Shown: positions 18,080 to 27,685, numbered from the stretch's first letter. The stretch is 64,000 nucleotides of DNA from Rossellomorea aquimaris (GCF_000935355.1 NZ_JXZC01000009.1:62001-126000), one strand, 5' to 3'. The notes: generated from the letters alone by a model not told the origin. Numbers and translations: made by a program.

Positions 18080-19588
18080 TTAGCATTGGTCCACGTCTAG
18101 ATTCGCAATGGGCCACCAGTAGAAGCCATCTTTAGCCAGCAGGTTGTCGGCGGCTTTCGGACCCATTGATCCTGCTTCGTAGTTAGGGAATTCTCCATCA
18201 CGCGTTTGTTCCCATACTTCAGAGATCTTATCGACGAATGCCCAGGATAACTTTACTTCATCCCAATGAGTGAAGTTCGTTGCATCCCCGCGCAGGCAAT
18301 CGAATAGAAGCTTTTCGTATGCTTCCGGCGTGTTCATCCCGTCTACGCTGTTGTTGGCAAAGTTTAGTTTCACTGGAGTCGTTTCAATGTTTTGTCCGGA
18401 TTTTTTCACGTTTAAGTGAAGGGTGATTCCTTCTTCAGGCTGAATGTGAATCACCAATAAATTCGGTGCCAGTGGCTTGTCGGGATTGTAATACAGGTTC
18501 ATAGGAATATCTTTGAATTGGATGACGATCTTCGTTGACTTTGTTTCCATTCTCTTTCCGGTGCGGATATAGAATGGAACACCAGCCCAACGGAAGTTAT
18601 CAATCATCAGTTTCCCGGCAACATATGTTTCAGTATTCGAGTGATCATCCACGTTTTCTGCTTCGCGATAACCTGGGAGATCCTGGTTGCCGGATGTTCC
18701 AGGGCCATATTGACCTCGAACGAAATAATCTTTCACTTCTTCATGTTCAAACGGACGCAGTGATCGTAATACACGGACCTTTTCACTGCGGATTTCGTCT
18801 GTCGTCAATTTGATTGGGGGCTCCATGGCAAGTAGGGCGACCATTTGAAGCAGATGGTTTTGAACCATATCCCGGAGAGCTCCACTTTTTTCATAATAGC
18901 GTCCACGATCTTCAACACCCAGCTCCTCAGAGGAAGTGACTTGGATGTTTGAGATGTATCGATTATTCCATAGGGGTTCAAACATCGCATTGGCGAAACG
19001 GATGACTTCGATGTTTTGCACCATTTCTTTTCCAAGATAGTGGTCGATACGGTAAATTTGATCCTCAGAGAACGATTCCCGGATCTGGCTGTTCAGTTTT
19101 TCGGCTGAAGGCAGGTCGTGACCGAATGGTTTTTCAATGACAAGTCGTTGGAAACCATTTGTATCGGTTACACCTTGATTCTTCAGCTGTTCTGTAATCG
19201 TTCCGAAGAATTCAGGTGCCATCGCTAAGTAGAAAATGCGATTCCCTTCTAGTTCATACGTTTCATCCAGCTCATCAGAAAGATTCTTCAACGCTTTATA
19301 CGAGTCGCTGTTTGAAACATCATTCGGTTGATAGTAGAAATGAGAAACAAACTCATCTATGTTTTCGTTGCTGCCTAACGCTTTATGTACTGAAGTTTTT
19401 ACATGTTCCTGAAACTCTTCATTTGACCATTCACGTCGAGCGACCCCTACAACGGCAAAACGCTTTGAGATTTTCCCTTTACGGAACAAATGATAAAGAG
19501 ATGGATATAGCTTTCTTTTTGCTAAATCACCTGTCGCTCCAAAAATCGTAATGAGAGATGATGGTGTAGTTGAATTATTCAATGTCAT
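18080..19588 (-). CDS. zwf: Glucose-6-phosphate 1-dehydrogenase
   Basis: First enzyme of the oxidative pentose phosphate pathway: glucose 6-phosphate to 6-phosphogluconolactone, reducing NADP. It has 502 aa. The nucleotide motif FGATGDLAKRKL is at residues 16-27, and the active site RIDHYLGKE is at 180-188, with His183 and Lys187. IEKPFGHD is also conserved. B. subtilis yqjJ (zwf) lies next to yqjI (gndA) in the same direction; here zwf is inverted and faces gndA. A GTGAGGTC stretch precedes the ATG. The downstream gene in the operon is the cyclase-family hydrolase, not a lactonase of the Pgl type. Confidence 0.97.
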   Translation of the reverse strand: MTLNNSTTPSSLITIFGATGDLAKRKLYPSLYHLFRKGKISKRFAVVGVARREWSNEEFQEHVKTSVHKALGSNENIDEFVSHFYYQPNDVSNSDSYKALKNLSDELDETYELEGNRIFYLAMAPEFFGTITEQLKNQGVTDTNGFQRLVIEKPFGHDLPSAEKLNSQIRESFSEDQIYRIDHYLGKEMVQNIEVIRFANAMFEPLWNNRYISNIQVTSSEELGVEDRGRYYEKSGALRDMVQNHLLQMVALLAMEPPIKLTTDEIRSEKVRVLRSLRPFEHEEVKDYFVRGQYGPGTSGNQDLPGYREAENVDDHSNTETYVAGKLMIDNFRWAGVPFYIRTGKRMETKSTKIVIQFKDIPMNLYYNPDKPLAPNLLVIHIQPEEGITLHLNVKKSGQNIETTPVKLNFANNSVDGMNTPEAYEKLLFDCLRGDATNFTHWDEVKLSWAFVDKISEVWEQTRDGEFPNYEAGSMGPKAADNLLAKDGFYWWPIANLDVDQC

Positions 19589-19654
19589 GACCTCACTTTA
19601 TCTTGATGCTATTGTTAGCTGCATTTCTTCTTATTTATTTCATATCCTATACAA

Positions 19655-19777
19655 TTACTTAATTTTAAAGACTTCTGGTTCATTTAGCAAATTATATGCT
19701 GATGACTTTTTTAACGAGGGAAATGGAAGCGTTTTATGCACAAACATCTTCGTCATTATGTTGGCTTTAATTTTCAT
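19655..19777 (-). CDS. Possible 40-aa basic peptide upstream of zwf
   Basis: Minus-strand frame of 40 codons starting MKIKANIMTK and ending FKIK, with AAAGGGG 8 bases before the ATG. It lies 66 bases upstream of zwf in the same direction, in the otherwise gene-free interval 19589-19901. I do not recognise it. The ribosome binding site is the only positive evidence; the overlapping 83-codon plus-strand frame has no such site and I reject it. Confidence 0.3.
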   Translation of the reverse strand: MKIKANIMTKMFVHKTLPFPSLKKSSAYNLLNEPEVFKIK

Positions 19778-19901
19778 TCTTATTACCCCTTTGTTTAACT
19801 GAGTATGATGGAAATTCTTCATCCTCTATGGAAGGGAAAGGTAAATAAGCGTAGGATGTGCTAAAATAAAGGCAGCATAGCTCATTTTAGGAGTGAATAA
19901 G

Positions 19902-20828
19902 TTGGAACTATTATTTTTAGGAACTGGGGCAGGGGTACCCGCTAAACTCCGAAATGTAACCAGTATTGCTTTGAAATTATTAGAAGAGCGCGGTGCGGTT
20001 TGGCTTTTTGATTGTGGGGAAGCAACGCAGCATCAAATTTTACATACTAGCTTGAAACCGAGAAGAATAGAAAAAATTTTCATCTCACACCTACACGGGG
20101 ATCATATTTATGGATTGCCTGGATTATTAGGGAGCCGCTCCTTCCAAGGTGGGGAGTCCCAGCTTACGGTATATGGACCCAAGGGAATCAAAGAGTATAT
20201 CCACGTGTCTCTATCTGTCAGTCGGACGCATCTTCAATATCCCCTTGAAGTGATTGAGATCGAGGAAGGGGCCATCTTCGAAGATGAAGGATTTATAGTC
20301 GAGGCGAGAGAGCTGGATCATGCCTTGCCGACTTTCGGATACCGTGTGGTTGAAAAAGATAAACCGGGTATCCTTCAAGTTGATCGATTAAAGGGGATAG
20401 GTATTCAACCTGGACCCGTCTACAAGAAATTAAAATCAGGCGAAACCGTCCAGTTGGAAGATGGCACAGAGCTCAATGGAAAGGATTTTCTTGGACCTTC
20501 GATTCCTGGGCGTGTTGTGACGATTCTTGGAGACACCAGGGTTTGTTCGAATGCTGTCGATTTAGGAAGGTCGGCAGATGTACTCATTCATGAAGCGACT
20601 TTCAATCGGGATCAGGAGGAAATGGCCCGTGAGTATTACCACTCGACGACAAAGCAAGCGGGGGAGACAGCTTTAGAAGCAGGGGCTAAATTGCTGTTTT
20701 TAACCCATATTTCCTCTCGATATGCCAAAGAGTCCTGGGAAGAGTTGGAGAGGGAAGCTAGGGAAGTGTTCCCTGATACGTATATAGCCAAGGATTTTAT
20801 GGAATATGTCATACCTTTAAAGAAGTAG
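19902..20828 (+). CDS. rnz: Ribonuclease Z
   Basis: Metallo-beta-lactamase-fold endonuclease that trims the 3' trailer of tRNA precursors lacking an encoded CCA. It has 308 aa from the TTG at 19902, which gives [11 protein letters not shown] exactly as in B. subtilis and lies 8 bases after TAGGAG; the GTG at 19893 overlaps that site. The zinc motif HLHGDH is at residues 63-68. The flexible exosite arm is the [18 protein letters not shown] region, and the HEAT and LTHISSRY motifs complete the site. First gene of a three-gene run with the phosphatase and the GNAT gene. Confidence 0.96.
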   Translation: MELLFLGTGAGVPAKLRNVTSIALKLLEERGAVWLFDCGEATQHQILHTSLKPRRIEKIFISHLHGDHIYGLPGLLGSRSFQGGESQLTVYGPKGIKEYIHVSLSVSRTHLQYPLEVIEIEEGAIFEDEGFIVEARELDHALPTFGYRVVEKDKPGILQVDRLKGIGIQPGPVYKKLKSGETVQLEDGTELNGKDFLGPSIPGRVVTILGDTRVCSNAVDLGRSADVLIHEATFNRDQEEMAREYYHSTTKQAGETALEAGAKLLFLTHISSRYAKESWEELEREAREVFPDTYIAKDFMEYVIPLKK

Positions 20829-20840
20829 AGGGGTGAAGGG

Positions 20841-21380
20841 ATGAAGACGATTTATATCGTACGTCACGCAAAAGCGGAAGGACAACCGCTTCATGCGCAT
20901 TTAACGGAAACAGGAAAGAATCAAGCGAACCAATTAGCTGCTTTTTTAAAAAAACGACCCATTAGAGCGATATATTCCAGTCCTTTTGTGAGAGCAGTTG
21001 AAACAATCGCTCCCTTCGCAAATCAGTCGGGACTAACCGTACAGGAAGATGATCGTTTAGGAGAAAGGATTTTAAGTGATCAGGATCTTCCTGATTGGAT
21101 GGAAAAATTAAGAGACAGTTTTGAGGACTTTTCCCTTGCTTTACCAGGCGGAGAGTCGAATGATCAGGCGACGGAGAGAGCGAGGTCTTTTATAGAAGAC
21201 ATTTTAAAAAAAGAAGAAGATCATATTGTTTGCGTGAGTCATGGAAACTTAACCACGCTGATTTTAAGGCTGTTTGATGAGAAATTCGGATATGATGAGC
21301 TGTTCGCCCTTTCCAATCCTGATGTGTATGTTGTAAAAGTCGATGAAGACGAGGCATCTGTTCAACGGATATGGGAGTAA
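20841..21380 (+). CDS. Histidine phosphatase family protein (phosphoglycerate mutase-like)
   Basis: A 179-aa branch-1 histidine phosphatase. The catalytic loop is VRHAKAEG (residues 7-14; RHG variant with Ala), the second core Arg is in YSSPFVRAVET, and the second core His in CVSHGNL. It likely hydrolyses a small phosphorylated metabolite in the cytoplasm, identity unknown; a true glycolytic mutase would be longer. It begins 12 bases after rnz and is 26 bases from the next gene, so these are co-transcribed. AGAGGGGTGAAGGG precedes the ATG. Confidence 0.85.
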   Translation: MKTIYIVRHAKAEGQPLHAHLTETGKNQANQLAAFLKKRPIRAIYSSPFVRAVETIAPFANQSGLTVQEDDRLGERILSDQDLPDWMEKLRDSFEDFSLALPGGESNDQATERARSFIEDILKKEEDHIVCVSHGNLTTLILRLFDEKFGYDELFALSNPDVYVVKVDEDEASVQRIWE

Positions 21381-21406
21381 GTTCATAGAGGAAAAGGGGA
21401 GTACGA

Positions 21407-22162
21407 ATGAAGGAAATCACATTTGACCATATTTATAATCCAGGACATGAAATAGGTGAGAATGAGCTTTATAAACATATTCATTTTCCAGAAATGTTAA
21501 CAAGGTATGATAGTAACTTTCTTAAATTCAAAAAACATCCAACGCTGGCTGAGTTTAAAGAGGCTGCCCTGTTCTTGAGGGAATTTCATCAATCAAAAGG
21601 CCAGAAGCATGTAAAGTTCCTTTTTCCCGACGATCATAAGCCTTCGAAGGAATTGATGGATTATTTTAAGGATGAAGGATATGAGGCAGGTTACAATGAA
21701 CTGTATTTTATCGAACCTGGTCAATTCCCAATACTTGAAGACACCACTGATATTGAAGTAAGGGAAGTGACCGAGGCGGAGCTCAATGCGTACCTTGCGT
21801 TCCAATACGAGCAGGATATGGAGTATGGCCCCGATTTTGCCGATCAAAAGGTGGATATGCATAAGAGGAATTTTCAGAATCCCCGTTTGGTGCAGCTTCT
21901 CGCTTTCTATAAGGGGACCCCGGCCGGATCCGTGGATGTGATCATTGAAGATCATACAGCAGAAATCGATGGGCTGATGGTTCATGAAACGTTTCAAAAA
22001 AAGGGGATCGGGGCAAGGCTTCAACAGTTTGTGATGAAGCAATTCCCTGATAAGACCGTGATATTGGTAGCGGATGGGGAAGATACTCCGAGATTGATGT
22101 ATCGAAAACAAAACTATCGTTGTTTAGGTTTCAGGTATGAGGTACAGAAGGTGTATGAATAG
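21407..22162 (+). CDS. GNAT-family acetyltransferase, two-part protein
   Basis: A 251-aa protein. The C-terminal half (about residues 120-245) is a GNAT domain: AEIDGLMVHETFQKKGIGARLQQFVM contains the acetyl-CoA loop (QKKGIG). The N-terminal half has a degenerate GNAT-like pattern (HVKFLFPDDHKPSKELMDYF), so this may be a tandem GNAT. The substrate is unknown. AAGGGGAG lies before the ATG. It is the last gene of the rnz operon and ends at a bidirectional terminator shared with namA. Confidence 0.8.
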   Translation: MKEITFDHIYNPGHEIGENELYKHIHFPEMLTRYDSNFLKFKKHPTLAEFKEAALFLREFHQSKGQKHVKFLFPDDHKPSKELMDYFKDEGYEAGYNELYFIEPGQFPILEDTTDIEVREVTEAELNAYLAFQYEQDMEYGPDFADQKVDMHKRNFQNPRLVQLLAFYKGTPAGSVDVIIEDHTAEIDGLMVHETFQKKGIGARLQQFVMKQFPDKTVILVADGEDTPRLMYRKQNYRCLGFRYEVQKVYE

Positions 22163-22163
22163 A

Positions 22164-22208
22164 AAAAAAGAGTGTGACACGTATTCCTGCATGTCACACT
22201 CTTTTTTG
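22164..22208. terminator. Bidirectional terminator between the rnz operon and namA
   Basis: AAAAAAAGAGTGTGACA pairs with TGTCACACTCTTTTTT around CGTATTCCTGCA. T tracts flank it on both strands and the two genes converge on it. Confidence 0.92.
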
Positions 22209-22223
22209 TAAAAAGCTTAGTGC

Positions 22224-23240
22224 TTACCAGCCGCGATCATACTGCTTAGGAGCTTCTATCTCAACACCCAACTCTTTGGCTGCCGTTCTTGGCCAGTATG
22301 GGTCACGAAGCAATTCACGAGCAAGTAAGACGAGGTCAGCACGCTCGTTTTGCAGGATTTCTTCTGCTTGTATACCTGTTGTAATCAGCCCGACTGCACC
22401 TGTATCGATCTTCGCTTCTTTTTTTATGGTCTCGGCAAGTTTCACCTGATAACCAGGGAACACTGGAATTCGTGCAGGTACAAGTGCACCGGAGCTTACG
22501 TCGATAAGATCGACTCCTTGTTCCTTCATCCATTGGGCAAACACAACATAGTCTTCAACGTCCAATCCTTCTTCGTTATAATCTTTGGCAGAAACACGGA
22601 CGAGTAGAGGTCCGTCCCACACTTGTTGAATACCATCGATGACTTCACGAAGGATGCGGTAGCGGTTTTCTGCAGATCCACCGTATTCGTCGGTACGTTT
22701 ATTGGATAGTGGAGACAGGAATTCGTTGATGAGATACCCATGTGCCCCATGAATTTCAATCACATCAAAGCCCGCTTTCTTCGCTCTTTCTGCTCCTTTA
22801 ATGAATGCCGTTATAGTCTCTTTAATATCATTCGCCGTCATTTCAACGGGCATCTTCATCTCTTCATTAAATGGAATCGCAGATGGAGCAAGGATGTCTC
22901 CTTCAAGAACGGCTTTTCTTCCTGCGTGAGCAAGCTGAATCCCGGTCTTTGCGCCCTGTTCCTTGATCAAGCCCACTAACTCTTTCAACCCTTCAATATG
23001 TTCGTCATCCCAAATCCCTAAATCCTGCGGGGATATTCTCCCCTGGGGAGTGACCGCAGTTGCTTCTTGAATGATGAGGCCGACACCACCGACAGCACGG
23101 CTCGTATAGTGGGTGCGATGCCAGTTTTCAACTTTTCCATCTTCGTTATGGGAAGAATACATGCACATAGGTGCCATTACAATTCGATTCTTCAGTTCTA
23201 CCTCTTTAAGCGAATATGGTTGAAATAGCTTTACGTTCAT
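22224..23240 (-). CDS. namA: NADPH dehydrogenase, old yellow enzyme family (YqjM)
   Basis: FMN-dependent ene-reductase that reduces activated C=C bonds with NADPH, probably in detoxification. It has 338 aa, exactly the length of B. subtilis YqjM. Cys26 in MAPMCMYSS, the redox-tuning residue of the thermophilic-like OYE class, is present. So are the substrate-binding pair in [10 protein letters not shown], the [14 protein letters not shown] motif, and the FMN-phosphate loop near [10 protein letters not shown] chose the ATG at 23240 with AAGGTG 8 bases upstream; the GTG at 23249 overlaps this site. Monocistronic, minus strand. Confidence 0.96.
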   Translation of the reverse strand: MNVKLFQPYSLKEVELKNRIVMAPMCMYSSHNEDGKVENWHRTHYTSRAVGGVGLIIQEATAVTPQGRISPQDLGIWDDEHIEGLKELVGLIKEQGAKTGIQLAHAGRKAVLEGDILAPSAIPFNEEMKMPVEMTANDIKETITAFIKGAERAKKAGFDVIEIHGAHGYLINEFLSPLSNKRTDEYGGSAENRYRILREVIDGIQQVWDGPLLVRVSAKDYNEEGLDVEDYVVFAQWMKEQGVDLIDVSSGALVPARIPVFPGYQVKLAETIKKEAKIDTGAVGLITTGIQAEEILQNERADLVLLARELLRDPYWPRTAAKELGVEIEAPKQYDRGW

Positions 23241-23338
23241 TTTAATCACCTTCCATGACGTGGTATTTATTTCGGGTTTCTAAATAGTACTACACATGAA
23301 GTATAACAACACCTTTTTTGTTCGGAAAGAAATGTGCT

Positions 23339-24493
23339 TTACTTCTTTTTTTGCTTCAGTTCCTTAAATGAATAAACTGTTCCACGCCATTCGATTCCGC
23401 CTCGTTTAAAGGTTAAAAACGTGGCTCGTCCTATGGAATAGATAAATAAAAGGGCGGTTACAGGTAATGCGAGAAAGAGAAGGGGAGTCTCCTTCGTCAT
23501 CTGTTTAATGACCTTTAAATAGGTAATACCGATGAAAAGAATGATTATCATACTTACGACTCGAATTGGGGTCTCCCCTGAGAAAATCGTTATGAAAGGA
23601 AGTACAGTAGAGCAGAAGACTCCTAACATGGCAAACAATACAAGCAGAAAGGAATAATGAAGACCGGCAAACGTATTTTTTTCCAAGCCGTTAAAAGCTT
23701 CTTTCAATGAGCGATACCATTCCACCTCCAGAGACTTGAGGGCAGTGAGGAAGGCTTGCTTTTTGTGGTGTTTCTTTATATGGATCCCTAGCTGTAAATC
23801 ATCATCGGGCATGTGCTTGAGCCTCTCATGGGTACCTATTTCCTCATAAACAGATTTTGTGATGAGATTGAAGGCGCCAATGCCCATCCCTATCTTAGAG
23901 GAGGGGTCGTTTGCTTTCCAGGGTCGCTTATAAAAAGAAAAACCGAATAAGAAAAAAGCAACAAAGCTTTTTAGCCAGAAGGATTGTGATTTTATATGTG
24001 GAGCCAGTGTCAGGTGATCCAGCTTCTGTGTTCGAAGCAGGGACACTGCTTTTGTCAGGATGCCCGGATCATTAAAAATGACGTCGGCATCTGTGAAAAG
24101 GATGAGTTCTCCTTTTGATATCTGATACCCTTTATATAATGCCTGATTTTTCCCGAGCCATCCCTTTTCCAGTGAGTCGATATGAAGCACCTTTATTCTC
24201 TTATCCATTTCCGCTAGTGCTTCGAGTTTTTCCGGAGTTCCGTCCGTTGAACGGTCATTGACGAGTATCCATTGAATCCGTTGATAATCCTGCTGCAGCT
24301 GAGAAAGAATGCTGTCCGTAATTGTCTCTTCTTCATTCCTAGCTGGAACAATCACGGATAGGAGTGGTCCATTACTTGATGGATGGAATAGCTCATCAAT
24401 GGAAGAGATGTTAGATAAGCCCCTCCACACATCCATCCCGATAAAAATCCAGACAATAAGAACAGCGCAAAGTAGGAGTAGTAGGAGGATCAT
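23339..24493 (-). CDS. Membrane glycosyltransferase, family 2
   Basis: A 384-aa GT2 enzyme with an N-terminal transmembrane anchor (residues 1-18) and three or four C-terminal membrane helices from about 265. The catalytic domain shows SVIVPARNEE, the DxD-like FTDADVIF, the acceptor-site MPDDDLQLG and a WYRSLKEA element in the place of QxxRW. This layout resembles carotenoid/hopanoid-type glycosyltransferases; the acceptor is not predictable from sequence. AAGAAGG precedes the ATG. The gene lies 73 bases downstream of proI on the same strand with no terminator between, so it may share the proline T-box. Confidence 0.85.
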   Translation of the reverse strand: MILLLLLLCAVLIVWIFIGMDVWRGLSNISSIDELFHPSSNGPLLSVIVPARNEEETITDSILSQLQQDYQRIQWILVNDRSTDGTPEKLEALAEMDKRIKVLHIDSLEKGWLGKNQALYKGYQISKGELILFTDADVIFNDPGILTKAVSLLRTQKLDHLTLAPHIKSQSFWLKSFVAFFLFGFSFYKRPWKANDPSSKIGMGIGAFNLITKSVYEEIGTHERLKHMPDDDLQLGIHIKKHHKKQAFLTALKSLEVEWYRSLKEAFNGLEKNTFAGLHYSFLLVLFAMLGVFCSTVLPFITIFSGETPIRVVSMIIILFIGITYLKVIKQMTKETPLLFLALPVTALLFIYSIGRATFLTFKRGGIEWRGTVYSFKELKQKKK

Positions 24494-24566
24494 TCTGTCG
24501 ACCTTCTTTTTTGCTTTGATTTTATCAATGAAACATGAAAATTGCGAATCATGGTGGGTTAATAGC

Positions 24567-25376
24567 TTAGGACTGCTTCTTTAATTCTTTACCAAGTACC
24601 TCAGATCGGTCTTTCGCTGAAGAGACACATTGGAAAAACGCATCTCTTACCTGGTAGTCTTCCAATGTAGCAATTCCTGCCTCAGTCGTTCCACCTGGAC
24701 TGGTTACGTTTCTCCTGAGTTCCCGGGCTTCTAAACCTGATTCTTCCATCATCGCACTTGCCCCTGCAATCGTTTGGGTAACGAGGTTTTTAGCGAGTTC
24801 CTCCTGCAAACCTAACTCTACTGCCGCATTCTTAAGTAATTCCGCTACATAATAGATATAAGCAGGACCGCTGCCTGATAGGGCCGTAATAAGGTCCAAT
24901 TGTTCTTCCTTTACTTCCACTGCTGTTCCAACGGATTGAAATAATGCTGCCGTCCAATCCTTTTGAGCTTGGGAGAGATGTGGATTAAACGATACTGCCG
25001 TTGCCGATTTTCCCATGGCAGCACTTGTATTTGGCATCGCTCGAGCTATTGGTCCGTTATAACCAAGCTTGTCGCCTATATGTTCCATGGTGATTCCGGC
25101 TAAAACAGAAATGACCAATGTATCCGATGAAAGATAGGTGCTGATCGTCTCTGATGCTTCATGAAAGTCTTTCGGTTTCATGGCGAGAATGACGACATCG
25201 TATGAGGAATCATGATCTATCTGACGGACACCGAATTGATGGACGATTTCTTCTAAACGCTGCTGGTTGGCCCGATTGGTTACATACACATTTTCATTCT
25301 TCAATACACCGGCTTTCAGTGCTCCACTCATTAAAGCGTGAGCCATCGAACCTGCTCCAATAAACAATGTCTTCAT
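24567..25376 (-). CDS. proI: Pyrroline-5-carboxylate reductase
   Basis: Last step of proline synthesis: reduces 1-pyrroline-5-carboxylate with NAD(P)H. It has 269 aa. The Rossmann start is TLFIGAGSMAHALMSG. MPNTSAAMGKSATA and the C-terminal signature ITALSGSGPAYIYY (substrate site) and NVTSPGGTTEAGI are intact. The position after yqjN-type genes and before yqjP matches B. subtilis proI, a T-box-controlled gene. AGGAGGA is directly before the ATG. The upstream T-box with a proline-type specifier supports an anabolic role. Confidence 0.96.
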   Translation of the reverse strand: MKTLFIGAGSMAHALMSGALKAGVLKNENVYVTNRANQQRLEEIVHQFGVRQIDHDSSYDVVILAMKPKDFHEASETISTYLSSDTLVISVLAGITMEHIGDKLGYNGPIARAMPNTSAAMGKSATAVSFNPHLSQAQKDWTAALFQSVGTAVEVKEEQLDLITALSGSGPAYIYYVAELLKNAAVELGLQEELAKNLVTQTIAGASAMMEESGLEARELRRNVTSPGGTTEAGIATLEDYQVRDAFFQCVSSAKDRSEVLGKELKKQS

Positions 25377-25402
25377 TCATTCATTCCTCCTCCATTTTTG
25401 AA

Positions 25403-25692
25403 AAAAAAACAGACCCCTTCATCCATAAAGGACGAAAGGGTCTCTCTTCCGTGGTACCACCTTGTTTTGTTCATCCCTCAATTGATGAAATGAACACACT
25501 TTTAGTTCCAAGTAACGCTGGAAAACGTTCTGCTTTAAGACGCTCAAAAGGCAGGTTCATAAATAGAGAGGACGACGGTGCCTTTCAGCCGGTGAGCACC
25601 GATCTCTAACATCATCTATTCATTACTAGTCTTTATCATCGCTTTTTCTTTTAGTGTTATGTAAAATGACTTACGGATAGTAAACGTATATT
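25403..25692 (-). promoter_or_regulatory. T-box riboswitch, proline-specific candidate
   Basis: Minus-strand leader of proI. The T-box proper, AAGGTGGTACCACGGAA, is at 25447-25463. It is followed by a terminator (arms AGACCCTTTCGTCC and GGATGAAGGGGTCT, 25411-25443) and nine T residues. Upstream, Stem I contains the AGTA-box sequence GACTAGTAATG (25619-25629). On the 3' side of Stem I is GAACCTGCC, in which CCT (Pro) is the best specifier codon. Uncharged tRNA-Pro would favour antitermination. The codon assignment rests on my reading of the fold and on proI being the target. Confidence 0.93.
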
Positions 25693-25699
25693 ATAGGTG

Positions 25700-25729
25700 A
25701 TTATCATAGAAAGATCGCATATTTGTCAA
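25700..25729 (-). promoter_or_regulatory. SigA promoter of the proI T-box leader
   Basis: On the minus strand, TTGACA (25729-25724), an 18-base spacer and GATAAT (25705-25700). It points to transcription start near 25692, just before the T-box Stem I. Confidence 0.7.
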
Positions 25730-25914
25730 GTGTTTATTTCAGTCTATTCAATCAATTAAAAAATGACATTTGTTAGGAAAAAATGTACACTATTAAATGA
25801 AGAGTCATTCATTTTCTGTTAACGTAAGAGTAATGAATTTCTAGACGGGAAAAGCACGTGGGTTCGATCTTTTGTGTGCCTCTCCTTTTTTATTATGAAG
25901 AATGTGGTGAAAAT

Positions 25915-26874
25915 ATGACAACCTTAGTGAATAATATCGCAAAAATTACGCTGTCCACTCCTTTTGCAGTAGGAGATGTGAATGTTTATTTAGTGAAGGG
26001 GGACGCCTTGACATTGGTGGACGCTGGACCCCTTACAGATACAGCCTGGTTACAACTGACCGAGCAATTGTCCCTTTTGGGTTATACACCTCACGATATT
26101 GAACAAATCGTTCTGACCCATCATCATCCGGATCATGCCGGGCTACTTGATCGGTTCTCTTCCTCTATTAAAATATTTGGGCACAACTATAACAAGTTTT
26201 GGCTGCATCGGGACGACTATTTTCATGAAGTATATGATCGGTTTTTCCTTCAATTGTCCATTGAATCTGGATTGCCTAAAGAGTATCTTCAGGCCATTCA
26301 TACATTTAAGAGTCCTTTGAAATTTATGGGGGATCGAAAATTAGATCATGAAATAAGAGAAGGGGACACCATTCCCGGAATGGAAGATTGGACGGTCATT
26401 GAAACGTTAGGACATGCTCAGAGTCACTTATCCTTTTACCGGGAGAGGGACGGTGTGCTGATAGCAGGAGATCATATACTCGCGAATATTTCCCCTAATC
26501 CACTCATTGAACCTCCTTTTGAAGGGGACCGCGAACGTTCAAAGCCATTGCTACAATACAATGCGTCTTTGAAAAAGTTATTGGATATTCCCATTTCCCT
26601 TGCCTACACAGGTCATGGGGACAATATTGAGGATGTTCACGGGTTAATTCCGAGGCGATTAGGGAAACAGGATGAAAGAGCACGAGGTGTGCTGGAAATG
26701 GTCAAAGGTAACCGCCTGACCGTATTCGACATATGTAAGACATTATTTCCTTCCGTATATCGAAAAGAACTTGGTCTGACTCTGTCTGAAACAATCGGGC
26801 AATTAGACTACCTGGAATCTCTTCGCTACATAAAGAAAGAAATGCATGATGGAATCTATCATTATTTTGCCTAG
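25915..26874 (+). CDS. yqjP: Metallo-beta-lactamase fold hydrolase (YqjP)
   Basis: A 319-aa MBL-fold protein of the glyoxalase II/Lactamase_B type. Zinc ligands are in LTHHHPDHAG (HxHxDH) near residues 70-80, GHAQSH near 165, and Asp in IAGDHILANI. The C-terminal ~60 residues form a winged-helix-like domain found in YqjP homologues. It probably hydrolyses a thioester or ester in the cytoplasm; substrate unknown. An open frame runs upstream to GTG 25858, but that leader is hydrophobic, unlike homologues, and ATG 25915 fits family length. The neighbour yqjQ follows 16 bases later. Confidence 0.85.
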   Translation: MTTLVNNIAKITLSTPFAVGDVNVYLVKGDALTLVDAGPLTDTAWLQLTEQLSLLGYTPHDIEQIVLTHHHPDHAGLLDRFSSSIKIFGHNYNKFWLHRDDYFHEVYDRFFLQLSIESGLPKEYLQAIHTFKSPLKFMGDRKLDHEIREGDTIPGMEDWTVIETLGHAQSHLSFYRERDGVLIAGDHILANISPNPLIEPPFEGDRERSKPLLQYNASLKKLLDIPISLAYTGHGDNIEDVHGLIPRRLGKQDERARGVLEMVKGNRLTVFDICKTLFPSVYRKELGLTLSETIGQLDYLESLRYIKKEMHDGIYHYFA

Positions 26875-26890
26875 AAAGATGTGACGATAA

Positions 26891-27685
26891 ATGAACAGTA
26901 GAATAAAAGGAAAAACCATTGTGATTACCGGTGCCTCTGGAGGAATCGGGGAACAAATGGCCATTAAAGTGGCAGAAAATGGCGGGAATCTTGCTTTGAT
27001 TGCTCGCCGTGTACATCTCCTGGAATCATTAAAAGAAAAACTGACAGCAGAATTCAATTGTAAAGTAGCAGTATATCCTTTAAATGTAACGGATTACGAC
27101 GAAATCCCACGCACCTTTACCACCATCCTGAAGGACTTTGGAGCGATTCACGCCTTGATCAATAACGCAGGCTATGGGATATTCCAGGAAGCACATCAAA
27201 CATCATTTCAGGATGTAAAGGGAATGATGGATGTGAATGTCCTTGGGCTTATGGCATGTACCGGAGCAGTTCTTCCTTATATGCGTCAACAAGGTTCTGG
27301 TCATATCATCAACATCGCCTCTCAGGCAGGTAAGTTCGCTTCACCAAAGTCGAGTGCGTACTCTGCCTCTAAGCATGCTGTATTAGGATATACAAATAGC
27401 CTGAGAATGGAAGCCAAAAGATACGGGGTAAAGGTGACAGCGGTTAATCCTGGTCCGATCGCCACAGACTTTTTCTCCATTGCCGATGAATCCGGGACAT
27501 ATGTTAAAAATGTGGAAAAGTATATGCTTGATCCGAAAGAAGTCGCTCAAAAGGTGGTAGAGTCCCTTTTTACCAACAGGCGGGAAATTAATTTGCCCAG
27601 ATGGATGAATATGGGTAGTGTGTTCTATCAATTATTCCCATCTTTTGTAGAAAAAGTGGGAAATACCCTTTTTTTCAAAAAATAG
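26891..27685 (+). CDS. yqjQ: Short-chain dehydrogenase/reductase (YqjQ)
   Basis: A 264-aa classical SDR. The dinucleotide motif TGASGGIG is at residues 14-21, NNAGYG follows, and the catalytic Ser and YxxxK appear in NIASQAGKF and YSASKHA. The C-terminal segment (from about residue 215) is the extended tail seen in DltE/YqjQ-type SDRs. The substrate is unknown. It is paired with yqjP as in B. subtilis, 16 bases apart, which suggests that the two act on related molecules. Confidence 0.9.
   Translation: MNSRIKGKTIVITGASGGIGEQMAIKVAENGGNLALIARRVHLLESLKEKLTAEFNCKVAVYPLNVTDYDEIPRTFTTILKDFGAIHALINNAGYGIFQEAHQTSFQDVKGMMDVNVLGLMACTGAVLPYMRQQGSGHIINIASQAGKFASPKSSAYSASKHAVLGYTNSLRMEAKRYGVKVTAVNPGPIATDFFSIADESGTYVKNVEKYMLDPKEVAQKVVESLFTNRREINLPRWMNMGSVFYQLFPSFVEKVGNTLFFKK

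Noticed and set aside
19551-19802. 83-codon plus-strand frame between zwf and rnz
   Set aside because: Starts inside zwf on the other strand, has no ribosome binding site, and is rich in rare-looking hydrophobic runs; the minus-strand 40-aa frame is the better, still weak, candidate.
25367-25609. 80-codon plus-strand frame over the proI leader
   Set aside because: It is antisense to the T-box and has no translation signal.
25858-25914. Hydrophobic N-terminal extension of YqjP
   Set aside because: Would look like a signal peptide, but homologues start at the later ATG and no ribosome binding site precedes the GTG.
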